This document shows, one piece after another, positions 24,542 through 39,653 of a stretch of 64,000 nt of DNA. A program made the translations under genes and the position numbers. A model generated the notes under the pieces. That model had not been told where the DNA came from and did no database searches. It worked only from the letters and a program-made list of their open reading frames with translations. Location: contig CM055207.1 of assembly GCA_029224185.1 (NCBI GenBank), forward strand, positions 16,708,544-16,772,543, given 5' to 3'. The stretch comes from Karalla daura (lineage: Eukaryota; Chordata; Actinopteri; Chaetodontiformes; Leiognathidae). Position 1 is the stretch's first letter. Every line of letters starts with the position of its first letter.

Positions 24542-25535
24542 TGCAGCCGCTTGGTGTCCAGAAGTGAAAGCAAAGCAGATGCCTGTGTGTTTACCGCGTA
24601 TAACACGGTCGCTCATTGCATTATTCTGTCGTTAAGCGTGGCTTAATGCCTCTCTATTCCACTGATTTCCTTCTCTCTGCGTAACCTGATTACACTGATT
24701 GAAGACGGGCAGCAGCGATTAATGAAAGCTGAGAGACTCCAGGTGCACAGGTGGATACGCTGTTACCTAACACATGCGGGTGAGAATGAGGCGTAGTGTG
24801 TATTTGTTTTCCAACCAGATGGCTGACGATCATCTCATGGAGTTCAGAGCTAACCAAACGGCTTTATTTTAAGGCCGGGAGAGGCTGAACACACCGCTGC
24901 TGGACGAAGGCTCCACCCTCCTCCTTCTCCTGAAACTGTTATTACCTGTTGACCCAGGTCTGACAGCTATCACAGGTGTTTTCTCACAGTGCCAGCCAGA
25001 AGACACTTAACTGTCCATCATCGGCGACAGACAGCCGAGCATCACACACACCCCGGCCAGGCACAGCCCACGATGTGCTCAGCTATGACTGCACATGGAG
25101 CCCAAACAATGCTGAACATGATGGCTCTGAAGTGTAAAAGTACCCTCCTTCCGCCTTAACCACCATAAACACTCATCACATATAACTCGACATATGGCAC
25201 AGTCACTTCTCGCCCTCACTGAGGGGGAGGCCACTCAGGATCAAGGACGTGGATAAATGCACAATGTGGATCTACATAATAATAAGAGGAAGAATTGTTG
25301 AGAGATAAAGTACATATGTATATCTAGGACTTCATTTTACTTTTCTTATCTGTATTTGTCTTTTTTGTTTTCATTTCTGCATTTCTAGATTTTAGTGTGA
25401 CTTAACTGATGGATGGTTTGAAGTAAGGTGACATAAAGACCTACAGCGGGGCTGGCATCAAGGCCTTGTTTATATGGAGTTTGTTCTTTCTGCATCTGTG
25501 ACAATTGATGTGACAATTATGAAGTAATTAAAAAG
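24541..25535. other. Non-coding, nothing recognised
   Basis: No simple repeat of note, no coding exon, no RNA gene seen. Confidence 0.5.
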
Positions 25536-25539
25536 TCAA

Positions 25540-25665
25540 GCTCAAATGAGCTGAAATACCCATCCATGCATAGACAAGGTTACCATGTTTTTTAATAGGA
25601 GGAGGAAACCTGAGAAAAACCAGCAGTTAAAGGGAGAATATCCAGACTCAACTTTACGCAACTTC
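25540..25665 (-). repeat. Dispersed teleost repeat fragment, copy 3 (antisense, strongly decayed)
   Basis: The run GGAGGAAACCTGAGAAAAAC followed by AAGGGAGAATATCCAGACTC matches the GGAAACTGGAG, GAGAAAACC and GAGAACATGCAAACTCC order of the other antisense copies with many changes. Confidence 0.5.
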
Positions 25666-26057
25666 AACCACTCACACTCTGTATAACTGGCTGAAACATC
25701 CACAGCAGGAAAATACAAAACACACGCACACGCACACACACACACACACACAAACGTTGCAGTGGCGCACATCAAATATGGAGCAGCAACTCCCCGTACT
25801 TTTAATACTTCTCCAGCTGATTCCTTCCTTAAGTGTACTCCACTGACAATCCTCCTACTTAGGTACAGGACTGAGGTCTGCTCAGTCATTACAAAACTGC
25901 TGACTTTGTGATGTCGATCCAGCACATTAGTGCATAAATAACTCATACCTGCCTCTCCGGACACACAAACACGCGCTCACCTCTCCCGCTATGTCCTTGT
26001 CCTGACATGCACTCTCTTTGCACTGACTTCCACACTCAGCCACATTGATATGCATGT

Positions 26058-26058
<1 letters not shown>

Positions 26059-26120
<62 letters not shown>

Positions 26121-26135
26121 TACACACACACACAC
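26059..26135 (+). repeat. Compound (CT)n(CA)n microsatellite
   Basis: CT dinucleotides from 26059 to 26099 pass directly into CA dinucleotides with one TA step. Confidence 0.95.
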
Positions 26136-28259
26136 CCCACCGGGCTGTTAATTGCTTCTTTGTGTGTGTTGTGCTGTCCAGCTTTGGCCTTGTTCAATGT
26201 GACTGGAGACTTCTGCATAGGAAGTAGGTGGCCGGGCACAGAGCAAAGCATTCTGGGAGCAATTGACAGCTGTGTGTGGGGCATGTGGTGGAGGGTGGAG
26301 GGGGTTGTGGGGGGGTGCAGGAGCAGCCACCTCTCTGCCCTGGCTCCCTCCATTTACAGACACACTGAGTCAGAGGTGCCAAACGTCCGGCCTGCGGGTA
26401 TCACAGGGCGAGGGCTGCGTGGAGAAAGCCTGCCAGACGGAGCGGAGGGAGGGATGGCACAAAGTGAGAAAGGAGGGAGGGCAATGGTGGAGGGGGGCGC
26501 AGAGGTAGGACGGGAGAGCTTTGAAATGTAGTAACAGCAGGAGGGAGGCGGGGGGGGGGCACATGGAGGAAAGTGGCTGAATCGAATGCGCCCAGAGTTC
26601 CCACTTTGATCCGGGTTCTGTCGTCACCTCAGGACCCAGCCTGGACCCAGCTGCTGCCTCTTCCACCCAGCCTGCCACTGAGACGTCCACCGATCACTCA
26701 TACACTGATCATGGAGCTGGTTGTTCTTTAGTGCCAGTGGATAAGCAGAGCTGCTTCCAGCATCACGTTAAGGTGGTCGATATCTCTGCATCCCATGCAG
26801 ACAGTGATGTGACACTGTCAAAAATGTAGTGGTTGCATAGTCTTACAACTGAATATGTTGGGTGTAATCAAGTCATGCCACTCGGCAACCATCTTGGTAA
26901 CGCAGCTACCAGGAGACCAGACCCGTATCTAAATGAATGGGAACATGATCAAACCCACCCTTTAAAATGACAACAGGACAGGAAAAAATCATGTGTACAT
27001 CATCATGACCAGTGAAAGTAGACACAAACTGAAACAGAAAAACATTGACTTGCATTGACTAGCATAGAATGATGTTTAAAATCCTTTTTTTCAACAGTGA
27101 GTGCTCAACCATGCATGCACACAATCTGTGAATCTGAGGCCAGTCTGCTCTGCTCTTCCAGCATGCGCTGGTTGAACAATATAAGTCTATTGTTTTAAGT
27201 CATTTTCCTGGTTCAGCAGACGATTGGCCATTCCTGAGAGGGGGCAGGAAAATGTGCCGTCTTTGCCATTATGGATTTTCCCATTCAAAATGATCTGAGT
27301 GCTCTGTCTCTACCGTATGTAACAACTCTGGTTGTAGTCTCATACGTAGTGGTCCAGCAAATTCCAGGGTTTGTAAAATTATTCATCTTAGACTAAGCTG
27401 TGACCAGACTGTGGCTAAAAACTCTACAACTTCCTTTGGATGCCAGAGGGTGCGAGACTGTAGTCTTTCAAAAGTCTTTTCCAAATCTCTTCAGAGCTTT
27501 CTGATATTTGAGCAGCATGACAAGAATATTCAGAATGAACCATCTGCCTTTCATGGATCGGATGAGTGTTTACCAAATGCAGAGAATGTGGTCTACAACT
27601 GGGAGAAGATGTCACCCCCAAACAACTGGATGTGCCAGTGATGGCACAGAGAAGGAAGTATCATTATTCCCAATAACGGTCACCATTACCCTTCAGGGCC
27701 TCCATACATCGCATGCAGCACATGACCGTCAACATCTATGAATGGAGGTTTGCGTCATTATCCTACGCTGCAGCCAAAGCGAGCGCGGAGACACAGACAA
27801 ACACACCTCCCGTCAACACAACCCTCCTCTGTCGCTTCCGTCCTCGTAAGGCTCCAAAAAGAGAAATCAAATTTACATCCTACTCCCGGAGAAGACAAGA
27901 GGAGCACCTGCGGCGTGACGGCATTATGAATGCAGAAGGAGCACACAAAGTTTAATCGCATTTCATCAGCTCGTAGTTCTGCCACGTGGCTGCAAGACGA
28001 ACGTCACGCTGCTCATGTTTCCAGTAATCAACAGTTTGGTATCATATCATAGGCTGCGTGACTGCATTATAGACACATTACTAATCTATCTGTCAACCTG
28101 TGGATTTACCGCAAAACACATGATAAGGACCAAGAACTGTTCCAGTTAAGTTATCTTCATTCGTCGCCTGCAGAGCACACCCACACCCACACACACACAC
28201 AGAAACACTTACACACACACACACACACACTTTTGACCTTGCCCCATTAACGTGTTGCT
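26136..28259. other. Non-coding, nothing recognised
   Basis: GA/GGA-rich around 26440-26560; CA tracts at 28185-28230. No coding exon recognised. Confidence 0.5.
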
Positions 28260-29575
28260 GGCACGTGTCATATTCCTTTAAGAGCTGAAGTTCTGCGTCC
28301 CTCGCTCACGGCCTCGGCAGATATTTCCAATCCATACGAGGGCAACGCCAACACGGAGCCTTCGCCAGGCTTATTCTCCACCGCAGTGGAGGCAACAGAG
28401 GCAGGAGGACGCGGAGAAGGCCCCGTTCAACGCAGAAGCAAAGCTTTAGTGACAAGCTGAGGAAAGAGGAGAGCTGTCAGTCCGGGTTTACGCTCCCTTT
28501 GTTTGTGAATCCCCAATTCTCATGAGCCTCGGCAGTTAAATAAGTAAACGGGTCTCCAAAGGGATGAAAATGTTTGCGAGTCGGTTTATCTGAACCACTG
28601 CGACATACATCCGTCATCGCGCCCCGTCCCCCCCCCGGCGAAGCGGGACAAATCGGGCTCGGGATAAACAGTGCGAACAGCGTGTTAGCGGATTCCTCCC
28701 GTCTATCTGGGAGACGGCAACTGGGAGCTGCGGCGAGGAGCGCCTCTCTCATCTCCGCCGATCATACAAGCCGTAAACATGAGCCGAGCCGAGGGAGCGG
28801 AGGCACTTTTTAGCAGAGCAAACGGAACAAGCGGAGCGCGCCGCGTCTAATGAGCGGGATTACTCGCGAAGGTCAACGTCGGAGTGCGTGCTGCGCTGCC
28901 TCGCGCTGATTAACAACTCTTTGTAATTCATTAAAACTGATTTGATTTTTCTTTCTTTCCTTTTTTTTTCCGTGCTACAGTGCTACATGCTACAGTAACA
29001 CGAGAGGAGGGGGTGGGGGGGATAAAAATCAACACTTTTAATTGCGCTTGGCTTTACCCTGCAGCCTCGACGCCACGGAGGGCGTTCAGTCCTGACTGGG
29101 AGGAGGAAAAAACCGGCTCCTCATTTAAAGCATGTGACCTTCACGTGAAAGTGACACCGCGTGCAGGTAATGAAGGCTCCGAGACCCCCGCAGCCCTCGG
29201 AGCAGTGATACAGTGGGAGGGGAGACGCGCTTTAATCTCCGGGGAGAAGCGAAAGGAAAGAGGAACAAGGGAGAGAGGAGGCAGAGGAGGAGGAGGAGGA
29301 GGAGGAGGAGGAGGATGCATTAGGAAGTCTCGGCGGACCTGCGGTGTCGCATGGGCCGCGGGTAATGTGGCGACTTTGGCTGGCTGCAACGGAGCAAGGG
29401 AGCGGAGGCCCGCGGCGAGCCTGGAGACGCAGGAGGTAGAGGAGGGAGAGAGCGGAGACAGGCGGGCTGGGGAGGAGGAGGCAGGAGGGCGGGCGAGCGG
29501 GGGTGGGGGTGTCGAGGGGGTAGTTGGGTATTTTGGGCAGAGGAGCAGAGAGGAAGGGATATGAGAAGTGGAGCT
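28260..29575. other. CpG- and GGA-rich block, alternative promoter candidate
   Basis: High CpG from about 28290, many TTAAT/ATTA cores near 28910, then GGA-rich DNA with an uninterrupted GGA run around 29287-29315. The long plus frame at 28980-29564 reflects GA-rich composition and matches no family. Could be a second tbkbp1 promoter or an intronic enhancer; inference only. Confidence 0.3.
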
Positions 29576-29596
29576 TAGTGGGAGCTGTGTTTGCGT

Positions 29597-29600
29597 GTGT

Positions 29601-29636
<36 letters not shown>

Positions 29637-29641
29637 GTGTG
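29597..29641 (+). repeat. (GT)n microsatellite
   Basis: GT run with TATG and GCGT interruptions. Confidence 0.88.
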
Positions 29642-29649
29642 TGATAAAT

Positions 29650-30870
29650 GCCTCGTTTCTGTGCTGCCAGGGAGAGCAACACAGATAAAATGGATGCTCT
29701 TGTGCCCCCGTCCTTTATATTACCCACTCCGAGGGAGCCGGTATTCCGTCACATTTTGCTGCTTTGTCAAAAAAAAAACGCTGCCCCGAATCAATATCTG
29801 CTACCTTAGGGGTTCCCATCTACGGTCGCGTGCATCCCATAGAGGTATAACTCATTGTATTATGCATAAGTGCACACGGGTAAGTGTAATGCGAGGACAG
29901 CAGACTTCAGTTTGATAGACCGCCGCGATGGAGCCTGTGAAGAGGTTCTCAACGCGGCACAGAATCACAATATCTAGTGGGCAATCTTCTCCGATTTTTG
30001 GTTTGCAGATAATTACGTCGTCGAGGCCGGGTGTAGGCGAGTGGTGTTCGCTGCTTCCAGAGGGTATTTATGGAAATGTGATTACTACATGGAACAAGCC
30101 GAAAGTGCTTTCATAGTCATGTTATATACTGTTGCTTGCGCCCAAACAGGAGCACAAACTGTGCTGATTCAGTTAGCTTCTTCCCCTGTGTGTTTTGGGC
30201 TTATTTCTGTCAGTATCAGGATGTAGCTCCGAGGCCAAAAACGTGGATGCAGACGAAGCCTGACTTGATCACAACACTTGTTCGAGATTGGAGAGGACCA
30301 AAGCTTTCCGGAGCCAGCACCACCTGAGCTCGTTGGAGCTCTCCCAAGAAGAGCGCACATCTAAATGAGGAAAGAGGTTGTTCTGTCAAAGTGACCCAAA
30401 AAAAGACTGTGCCAAACGTGGGAGAAATCAGCAGCTGATATTTTCACGAGAGGATAAAACATTCATTTCAACACCTGACTTTTCTCCAGGTGCCTTCATA
30501 AAAACTCTCATACTCACTCTCTCTTTGCACCATTTTTGGTCTCCACCAGCGCATTAATGGGCTGACACAAAGCCCGAACCGTCACAACATGTGGACGTGA
30601 TAATTAACTAGAATGTAATGGAACTGGTGCGGCGATTGCAGAGAGCACTGAAGGTGGGCGGACACAGAGGACCAGGGGTCTGTATTGTACTTATGAAGAG
30701 CGTTTTTTTTCTCAGGATTGAGAAAGCTGTTAAAGTAGAACTGACCCTGTGAGATTGCATCAAAGCCGCGGAAAGTGGGCGACATTAATTAAGTATGAAA
30801 GATGCAAGTCAATCAGAAAATGAGGAGATTTAAAAACACCAAAGGAAGTGAGAAAGAGCAGGGGTAGTGT
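29650..30870. other. Non-coding, nothing recognised
   Basis: Mixed DNA with no simple repeat of note and no conserved coding segment. Confidence 0.5.
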
Positions 30871-30889
30871 CAGTGTGTGTGTGTGTGTG

Positions 30890-31080
30890 TGTGAAGGTTG
30901 GATGCTGAGAGTTTTCAGAGCATTTTGGCTGAAAATGATCCCAGGAGAACAGGAGAGAAAACACATCAAAGCTGAACAACTGATGAGGATGCTCCACGGC
31001 TTCATCACCGCAAACATCCAGTACCACCACTTATAACAAATAAAGGCATCTTCTATTCTATTCTATTCTATTCTATTCTA
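30890..31080 (+). repeat. Possible non-LTR retroelement 3' end with (TTCTA)6 tail
   Basis: An AATAAA at 31039-31044 is followed within a few bases by six perfect TTCTA units at 31051-31080. A short pentanucleotide tail behind AATAAA is typical of fish LINE 3' ends. The sequence before it is not recognisable as reverse transcriptase, so this would be a strongly 5'-truncated copy. Confidence 0.4.
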
Positions 31081-31509
31081 CGAGGTGACCGTCGGGGAAT
31101 CTCACCTGGACAGGAACCAGCAGCACCTCTCACTGTTGTTCTGACTGGTCATGCGAGATGCTTCACTACTGCAAGCTTCCAAACCTCTTTTTTTTTTTTT
31201 TTACCAGCCTTTGCCAGTAAAATTAATTGGTTCAGGACCGTAGAAGCTGGTTCTCAGCCATAACCACACAAACACACAGACACACACACGCAAGCACTCG
31301 ATCCTTCCTTGTGACGCCATCACCTGCGTCTCAGTCTAAGCTGTGAAGAGGAGAGGAGCAAGGAAGGAGAAGGAGTGGGAGGAGATGTGGAAGGAAATGA
31401 AAAGAAAAATATGTGCTCTGACGTGCTTTTGTTGTCATTTTGCCACTGTGGTGTTTACTTGCTCCTCTGCTGAGCGCTGAGCAGTGGCTGCTGTGGATGA
31501 TGTGCGACA

Positions 31510-31510
<1 letters not shown>

Positions 31511-31564
<54 letters not shown>

Positions 31565-31565
31565 A

Positions 31566-31600
<35 letters not shown>

Positions 31601-31610
31601 ATCTGGTTCT
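31511..31610 (+). repeat. (TTCTGG)n hexanucleotide minisatellite
   Basis: About 16.7 hexamer units with two A-for-T variants (ATCTGG) near 31565 and 31601. The unit has no stop codon in any of the six frames, which explains the long open frames reading Ser-Gly, Phe-Trp, Pro-Glu, Gln-Asn or Arg-Thr. None is a gene. Confidence 0.93.
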
Positions 31611-31756
31611 GCTTTGGTGAGCCCAGAACCAGCAGCAGAACCATTTCTCTGGGCGAGGTTGGGGGCTGGGCACCTGGCAGGTGACGGCACAGTCCATTAA
31701 ACCACTGTCTCTGTGCACACGTGCATCCTCTGCTCTCAAAATTGTTTCTTTTAGGA

Positions 31757-31759
<3 letters not shown>

Positions 31760-31800
<41 letters not shown>

Positions 31801-31835
31801 ATGTTTGTGTGTGTGTGTGAGTGTGTGTGTGCATG
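31760..31835 (+). repeat. (GT)n microsatellite
   Basis: GT dinucleotides, pure to about 31799 then interrupted by GCATGT and GAGT. Confidence 0.9.
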
Positions 31836-31904
31836 TAGGAGTTCTTTTGGATCATCCTGTTTGGAGCAGCTAGGGAAAGAGCAGTATATTGGCTGAGGCT
31901 TTAT

Positions 31905-31983
31905 CCCCCCCCCTCCTCCTCCTCCTCCTCCTCCCTCCTCCACCCTCCTCCTCCTCCTCCCCCTCCACCCTAGTCCTCCTCCC
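31905..31983 (+). repeat. C-rich (TCC)n tract
   Basis: Poly-C followed by TCC trinucleotides with CACCC interruptions; the minus strand is a GGA/G-rich G-quadruplex candidate. Confidence 0.85.
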
Positions 31984-34052
<2,069 letters not shown>

Positions 34053-34736
34053 GACCAACCAGCAAAGTAAATAGAAGCCAAACAAAGAAACTGTGAAATT
34101 CAGGTCAGGGAGGTGATAAAAGTGTGTTTTAAGAAGGGATTTGGAAGATGTCACTCAGCGGACCCGATCTGTGCCGGGGCAGCAAACACTCCATCCCCCC
34201 CCGGTTCTTAATCCAGTTTGAGGAGCAGATAAAAGACCTCTGGCCGAGCCTCTCAGAGTAAGTGCGTGCATGCGGGGTAGTAAAAGGTCAGAAATGTCAT
34301 GTCTGCCGGGCCGCAAAGAGCTTCACGAGGAATCGATGCGATCTTAAAACCCGTCCTGCAAAACACTGTGAGCGTGCCGAAACAGGACGGATGTGGTGGT
34401 CACATCTCCACTCTAGTTAAGTTCACTGTCCCTCTGTCGTCCTCCCGTGTCTCTGTACCTCTGAATATTTTACACTGCGTGTGTGTGTGCGTGCGAGTGT
34501 GTGAGTGCGTGTGTGAGCGCTCTCAGCTGAAACGCTGCTTTGTTCTCTCTGGTTCTTCGCTCGCTGGATGCCTTTTAACGCTGCTGCAGTCATTACCGAC
34601 CGCCCCACCTCTGCCAGAGCCGCGAGGGGAGGGGGGGGGGGAGCTAGGTACACCTAATTGAATGGAAACAATCTGCTGATTTAATAATTAATAAGGCAAC
34701 AACCTGGTGCGTGTCTGTGTGCGTGTGTGTCCGCAG

Positions 34737-34752
34737 GTTGAGGCTGTGAGCG
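34737..34752 (+). other. tbkbp1: tbkbp1 5' UTR segment of the first coding exon
   Basis: An acceptor CCGCAG ends at 34736, leaving 16 bases of leader before the ATG. The first three bases after the acceptor run into a TGA (34740-34742), so no coding can continue from an upstream exon in that frame. At least one non-coding exon must lie upstream. Confidence 0.65.
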
Positions 34753-35001
34753 ATGCAGTCCCTGTTCGGCGGCGGAGGGGAGCTGGGGCTGCTGGGAGGA
34801 GGAGGCGGCGACGGCGGGGGCCTGAAGGAGGACGGCTGCGGCAGCGTGGCGTGGCACTCCTCCGCCATGCCCGCCGACGACGCCTACTCCGCCTCCCACT
34901 TCGCCCTCATCACCGCCTACCAGGACATCAAGACGCGGCTGGCCTGCCTGGAGCGGGAGAACACCAGCATCAAGAGGAAGCTGAAGATCTACGAGATCAA
35001 G
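34753..35001 (+). CDS. tbkbp1: tbkbp1 coding exon 1 (residues 1-83)
   Basis: ATG with G at -3. Donor GTGACG at 35002. The first 25 residues are glycine-rich (GGGG, then GGGGGDGGG), unlike the acidic start I recall in mammals. From residue 46 on, the conserved SASHFALITAY and LERENTSIKRKLKIYEIK coiled coil begins. The acceptor upstream is GT-rich rather than pyrimidine-rich. Confidence 0.93.
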
Positions 35002-38000
35002 GTGACGTCCCCGCCCCCACCGTCCATGCTTTTTTGTCTTTGTGGGCGTCAGGCTGAAGTCCCGTGGTGCGGGCGGGAACGTGGCTGCTCGGGTTTTTAG
35101 CGAGTTGGGAGTGTTTCGCAAGGGAATCCACCTGTCAGTTACAGTCTTTATTCACACAAAGCTGAAATAAAAGAATGCTCGGGGCTCTGGTCCTGGACGG
35201 GCAGGTTAATGAACGTAACTGTGTAAGCGAGGAAACCCTCCTACAATGTGCTGCACAAGGCAGAAGAGAAAGTCCCGGGGAGCGATTAGTTTTATCACCA
35301 CTGTTCGTGTAGAGGCACTTTCCCGTGTCGAGGAACCATCTGCATGTTGAGGTTGTGTAATCCTGGCAGATGTGTGGACCGGGGCAGCTGCTGATTGGAG
35401 TTTGACCTCCTGAGACAGTCAGTCAGGGCTCGGCCGGGACCGTATACATCAGCGGTTACTCTACAGATTGTGCTCCCAGCGGTCCATTAGTGATCGTAGC
35501 CTCTGAGAGTCTCTGACTGAGCAATGAGCATGTTCCTTAACACCCGGGCTCATGGGCTCTGTCAACACCTGGTGCTCACACCTGCGTCCGGGCCACTGCT
35601 TCCCGTCTGGGGTCAGGCGACAGATTGAGTTCACGCGGGCTAACACCCAGATCGGAAAACAAACCTTCCATCTGATGTAACCCTCCCAGGTGTTACTCAC
35701 TGAAACGACCTGCACCTGCTGGGGACGACAGAGAGGCAGGTTATTGAGCAATCCCGATCGGCTCAATAGACAGTGTTAAATCATCTCAACGTGATGAATC
35801 TATGAACCTGTAGCTCCGTTCATTGACTTTAACTCAGGATGAGTCCCGCTGATGTATCCCCAGTTCGATGAAGTGCATCGACAAATATTTGGGTGAAAGC
35901 CTCAGCGCGGTCAGCGGGGAAAGTACGAGGGTGCACCGGGCTCGGGAATTGTTTCTCTGGGTGTAAAATAAGAGGATGTGCAGGACGTGATGTCTCCTGG
36001 AGCCGGGCCTGTTGGCCCTCTGGTGCAGACCAGACTCGTCTTCAGTTGGATGAAGGAGCCGGCGAAGCAGAAACCCACCTCGCAGCAGCCGCCGGGCCGG
36101 GAGGAAGACAGGCCGACAGAGGAGCAGGGGGGGGTTAGGGTGGAGGAGCGTGAGGGAATGGCGTGGGAGGACAGGGAGGTGAGGATATATGGAAAGATAA
36201 GCAGAGAGGGAGCTGAATGGGCGGCAGGATGCAGCGAGAGACGCAGAGAGGAGGAGAGAAATGAGGCGTGGAGGGAAGATAATGACGTGAGGAGCGAGGG
36301 AGAGATGTTGAAATTAGCAACAAAGATGGATTAAGGAAATGGCAGACCTGCCTCTCAAAATTCCTCTCAGGATCAGTGTCTGTGGCTTTTTCCTTAGTAT
36401 CTTCTTACTGTGGGAATTATACAGTGATAACCCCTGACACAAACCATCTCCGGTTTGACTCCAGGGGTAGAAAAAGTTCACGAAGAGGTGACTTTTTGAT
36501 GCTTACGGAACGCTCCACACCTCTAAAAGGCTTTTGTAAAAGGCTATTTGTAGTTGTAGTTTATTTGTAGTTTATTTCCAGCCCCCCCCCCCCTCCAGTC
36601 AGGAATGAGAGCGATTAGAAATGGCAAACAGCAGGAGAAATGCTGCATCCTGTCAGCGAGCAGCTGCAGCTGCGGGCTGTTGACTTACCCGCGGGCGGCC
36701 GTTTGTTCATGACCCGCTCCGGCACAGACAGGTGTTTGGTTTTTGGGAAGGAGGGAGGGGTGGGGGTGGGGGGTCAGGTGCAGATGTTGGCAGCTGTCAC
36801 ACCTGTGCCTCTGCACACTCAACAACGACAACAACAACAACACACTTTTTTTCTGAGCCTCGGATAAACACTCTAAACACGTCACAGAAGACGACCCGCG
36901 GAGAACATCGTTAGCCCAATTTGCCAAAGCTCGGTGTCGTTTTCTCGGCCATCTTGCCTGTGATGCGCGGATACCGCTCCGGGTCGTCCCATCCGAGCAC
37001 CGCTAGCCGCTGCAACGGTGCGGGCGTTTCAAGGCGCTCTCAGCCCCGGGGGCCACCCGAGGCATCTCCTTCGGCCACGTTGCCACCATTTCCCGCTGAA
37101 GTGAGCGACGCTAATGGAAAAGGGTTGTTTTCCCGGCAAAACAGACGTTGCATCAGCGGAGACGACTTCACACGCCGACTGAAGAGCCCCTCCGCACTCA
37201 CGCCGACCTCTCTAAATGTAAATGCGTTCATTTGGGTTCAAGCGCGCACCGTTATGTAACTGGCCTGTGTGCGTATGCGTGTGTGTGTGTGTGTTTTATC
37301 TGCAGCCGTTTAGCACTAGAACCAGACAAATCTCTGACTTTGAGAGTTAAAAAAAAGGGAAAAGCGGCAGTAAATAAATATATCCAACACTCGTTCTACA
37401 GAACCAGAGGTTACATAATCAGCCGTATCTGCATAATCGTAGTCGCGCATAATGTGATTATTTCTGCATATCTTAAATTGTTTTCGTGTGGCGCGGGGAC
37501 TCTGAAGCTCTGAAGCTCTATATCAAACTGTCAACATGACCCGCAACGAGATGCAAACGTTGCCCTTTTCTTTCTTTTTTTTCCCCCTCCATTGCAAAAT
37601 AATTTTCTGTTTGAGTGTGAACAAAACCCAAACTCAACAACTTGCGGATTGCGGCGGCGGCCCTGTGTGTCACAGCCCGAGAACGAAACTTTCATTAGCG
37701 TTCGCATGTTCTAAACACTGCAGCGAGCAGTGTTTTTAGCAGCCATTTCGATACCGAAACCAGACGGAAATGTCAGAGCTGGCCCCTGTTTGTGGGTGTG
37801 TGTGTGTGTGTGTGTGTGTGTGTTCAAGATGTGTGTCATTTTTAATAAGACAGGAAGCGTCAAGAGCCAGTTTGGCTCTTTCCATGGGATTTTTGTTGAT
37901 GATGAGAAAAACCCAGAATCTTGCTGCACCTCGGGGGGAATCAGGAAGTCAGGGATCCACTCAGCAGCACGTTTGATGTCTCGCCTGAAAAAAAGAAAAC

Positions 38001-38448
38001 CATCCCCCCTGAGTTGAAGCGTTCAGAGCAACAGGGAGTTAACGAAGAAAACAAGGGGGCATCGGTCTCCACGTCTGTGACGGGAAATTTGCGCCGGGTT
38101 TGGATTTAGTGAGCGCGAAGGACGCAACCCACGAAGCCAATTCACGCGTCTCTCTATCTATCTATCTATCTATTTATTTATTTGTTTATTTATTTCTCCT
38201 CAGAGGGCTGAGGCAAATGAAATCTAGTTCAGGGAGGGAAAGAAGAAAAAAAAAACGCCAACAAAAACATGACTTTAGTCAAAAAAAAAACCAAAAAAAA
38301 ACACCCTGATGCTCTGAGTGATATCTGGGCCAGGCGGAATGTGCGGTTGATGCAGGATGAATCATTAATGATCCCAGTGTGAAATCATCAAAAAAGTGCC
38401 GAGCGCAGCAGGCGGACCAGCACAAACAAACACATTTAAAAATAAGTG

Positions 38449-38515
<67 letters not shown>

Positions 38516-39301
38516 CCTCTCTCGCTCAGCATTATCTCACGCGCCTCTCTGGATGTTTCCTGTCTGTCCCCGCAGTTCCCCATGATCAGCGAGTTCGGGG
38601 AGAACACCAACTCCTACTGCTCCTTCGAGAGCAAGGAGACGGCACTGCTGCACTCGGAGAACGGCAACCTGCAGCAGCGGGTCAACGTCCTGACCCACGA
38701 GGTAACGGCGGGACGGGGAAAAAAAAGGGTGCCTGAACCGAATCCCTGAATCCTGAATCCATGGCCACGTGTGAATGAATTGAATTGGAGGTGAAACGAG
38801 GCCAGCCCTGCTGGACCGACGCTGAACCACGCGTCCAGGACTAATCAAGAGCCGAAGCTGCTGTCCAGGCGAAACAGCCCGGCTTCGGGTGTTTTGAGAG
38901 AAGCCGTGCGGCGCTCCACTTCTGAGAGGCAGCGCGATCGGGGCCCCCCCACCCGAGAGACAGTCGAGATTTTGCCGAACGCCTGCACCTGAAGAGGGGG
39001 AAACGAGGGGAGGGGGTCGCTGGGACGTGAGCACGGGGCGGGAGCTTGGAAAGGGAGCGTGAGCGCGAAGCAGCTTCACGACATATGTGAGGGGACAGAG
39101 GGAGAATCAGAGGGTCTTGGGGGAGGGGGGTGGGGGGTTGGGGGGGTCATCGTCGTGTGGAACAGAGGAAGGAGGGCAGAGTCCGCTCGTCGTAGGAGGG
39201 GCAAAAAAACGATTAGCACAGGACGCTCAAGGTCACGCAGCTCCGACTCCGACTACTCACAGAGGACAAATGTGCCACGGCCCACTGAGCATGCTCTGTG
39301 G

Positions 39302-39359
<58 letters not shown>

Positions 39360-39598
39360 ATACGCATACATGCTGTCTCCGCACCCTCTTCTTTCTGGGG
39401 GTTTGCCGTCATGGAGGAGAGGTGGACCCAGGTGACGCTCAAGATTAGAGGAATATAAAGGTCATGAAGTGAAAAAGTCAAAGAAAAACAAAAAAAACGT
39501 CCTCAGTGGTTTTCTGCCAAAATGCAGAATAAATGTTAAGCTTGAGCACAGTCACACACCACAGCCAAAGATGCCAGCTGTGTGTGTGTGTGTGTGTG

Positions 39599-39653
<55 letters not shown>

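Noticed and set aside
28980..29564. 194-residue plus frame
   Set aside because: Composition is dominated by GGA/GAG-derived Gly, Glu and Arg; no family resemblance, and no codon bias beyond the GA-rich DNA.
31331..31943. Long overlapping frames on both strands reading Pro-Glu, Gln-Asn, Arg-Thr, Ser-Gly or Phe-Trp repeats
   Set aside because: They are readings of the TTCTGG hexamer array, which lacks stops in all frames; there is no splice context or conserved flank.
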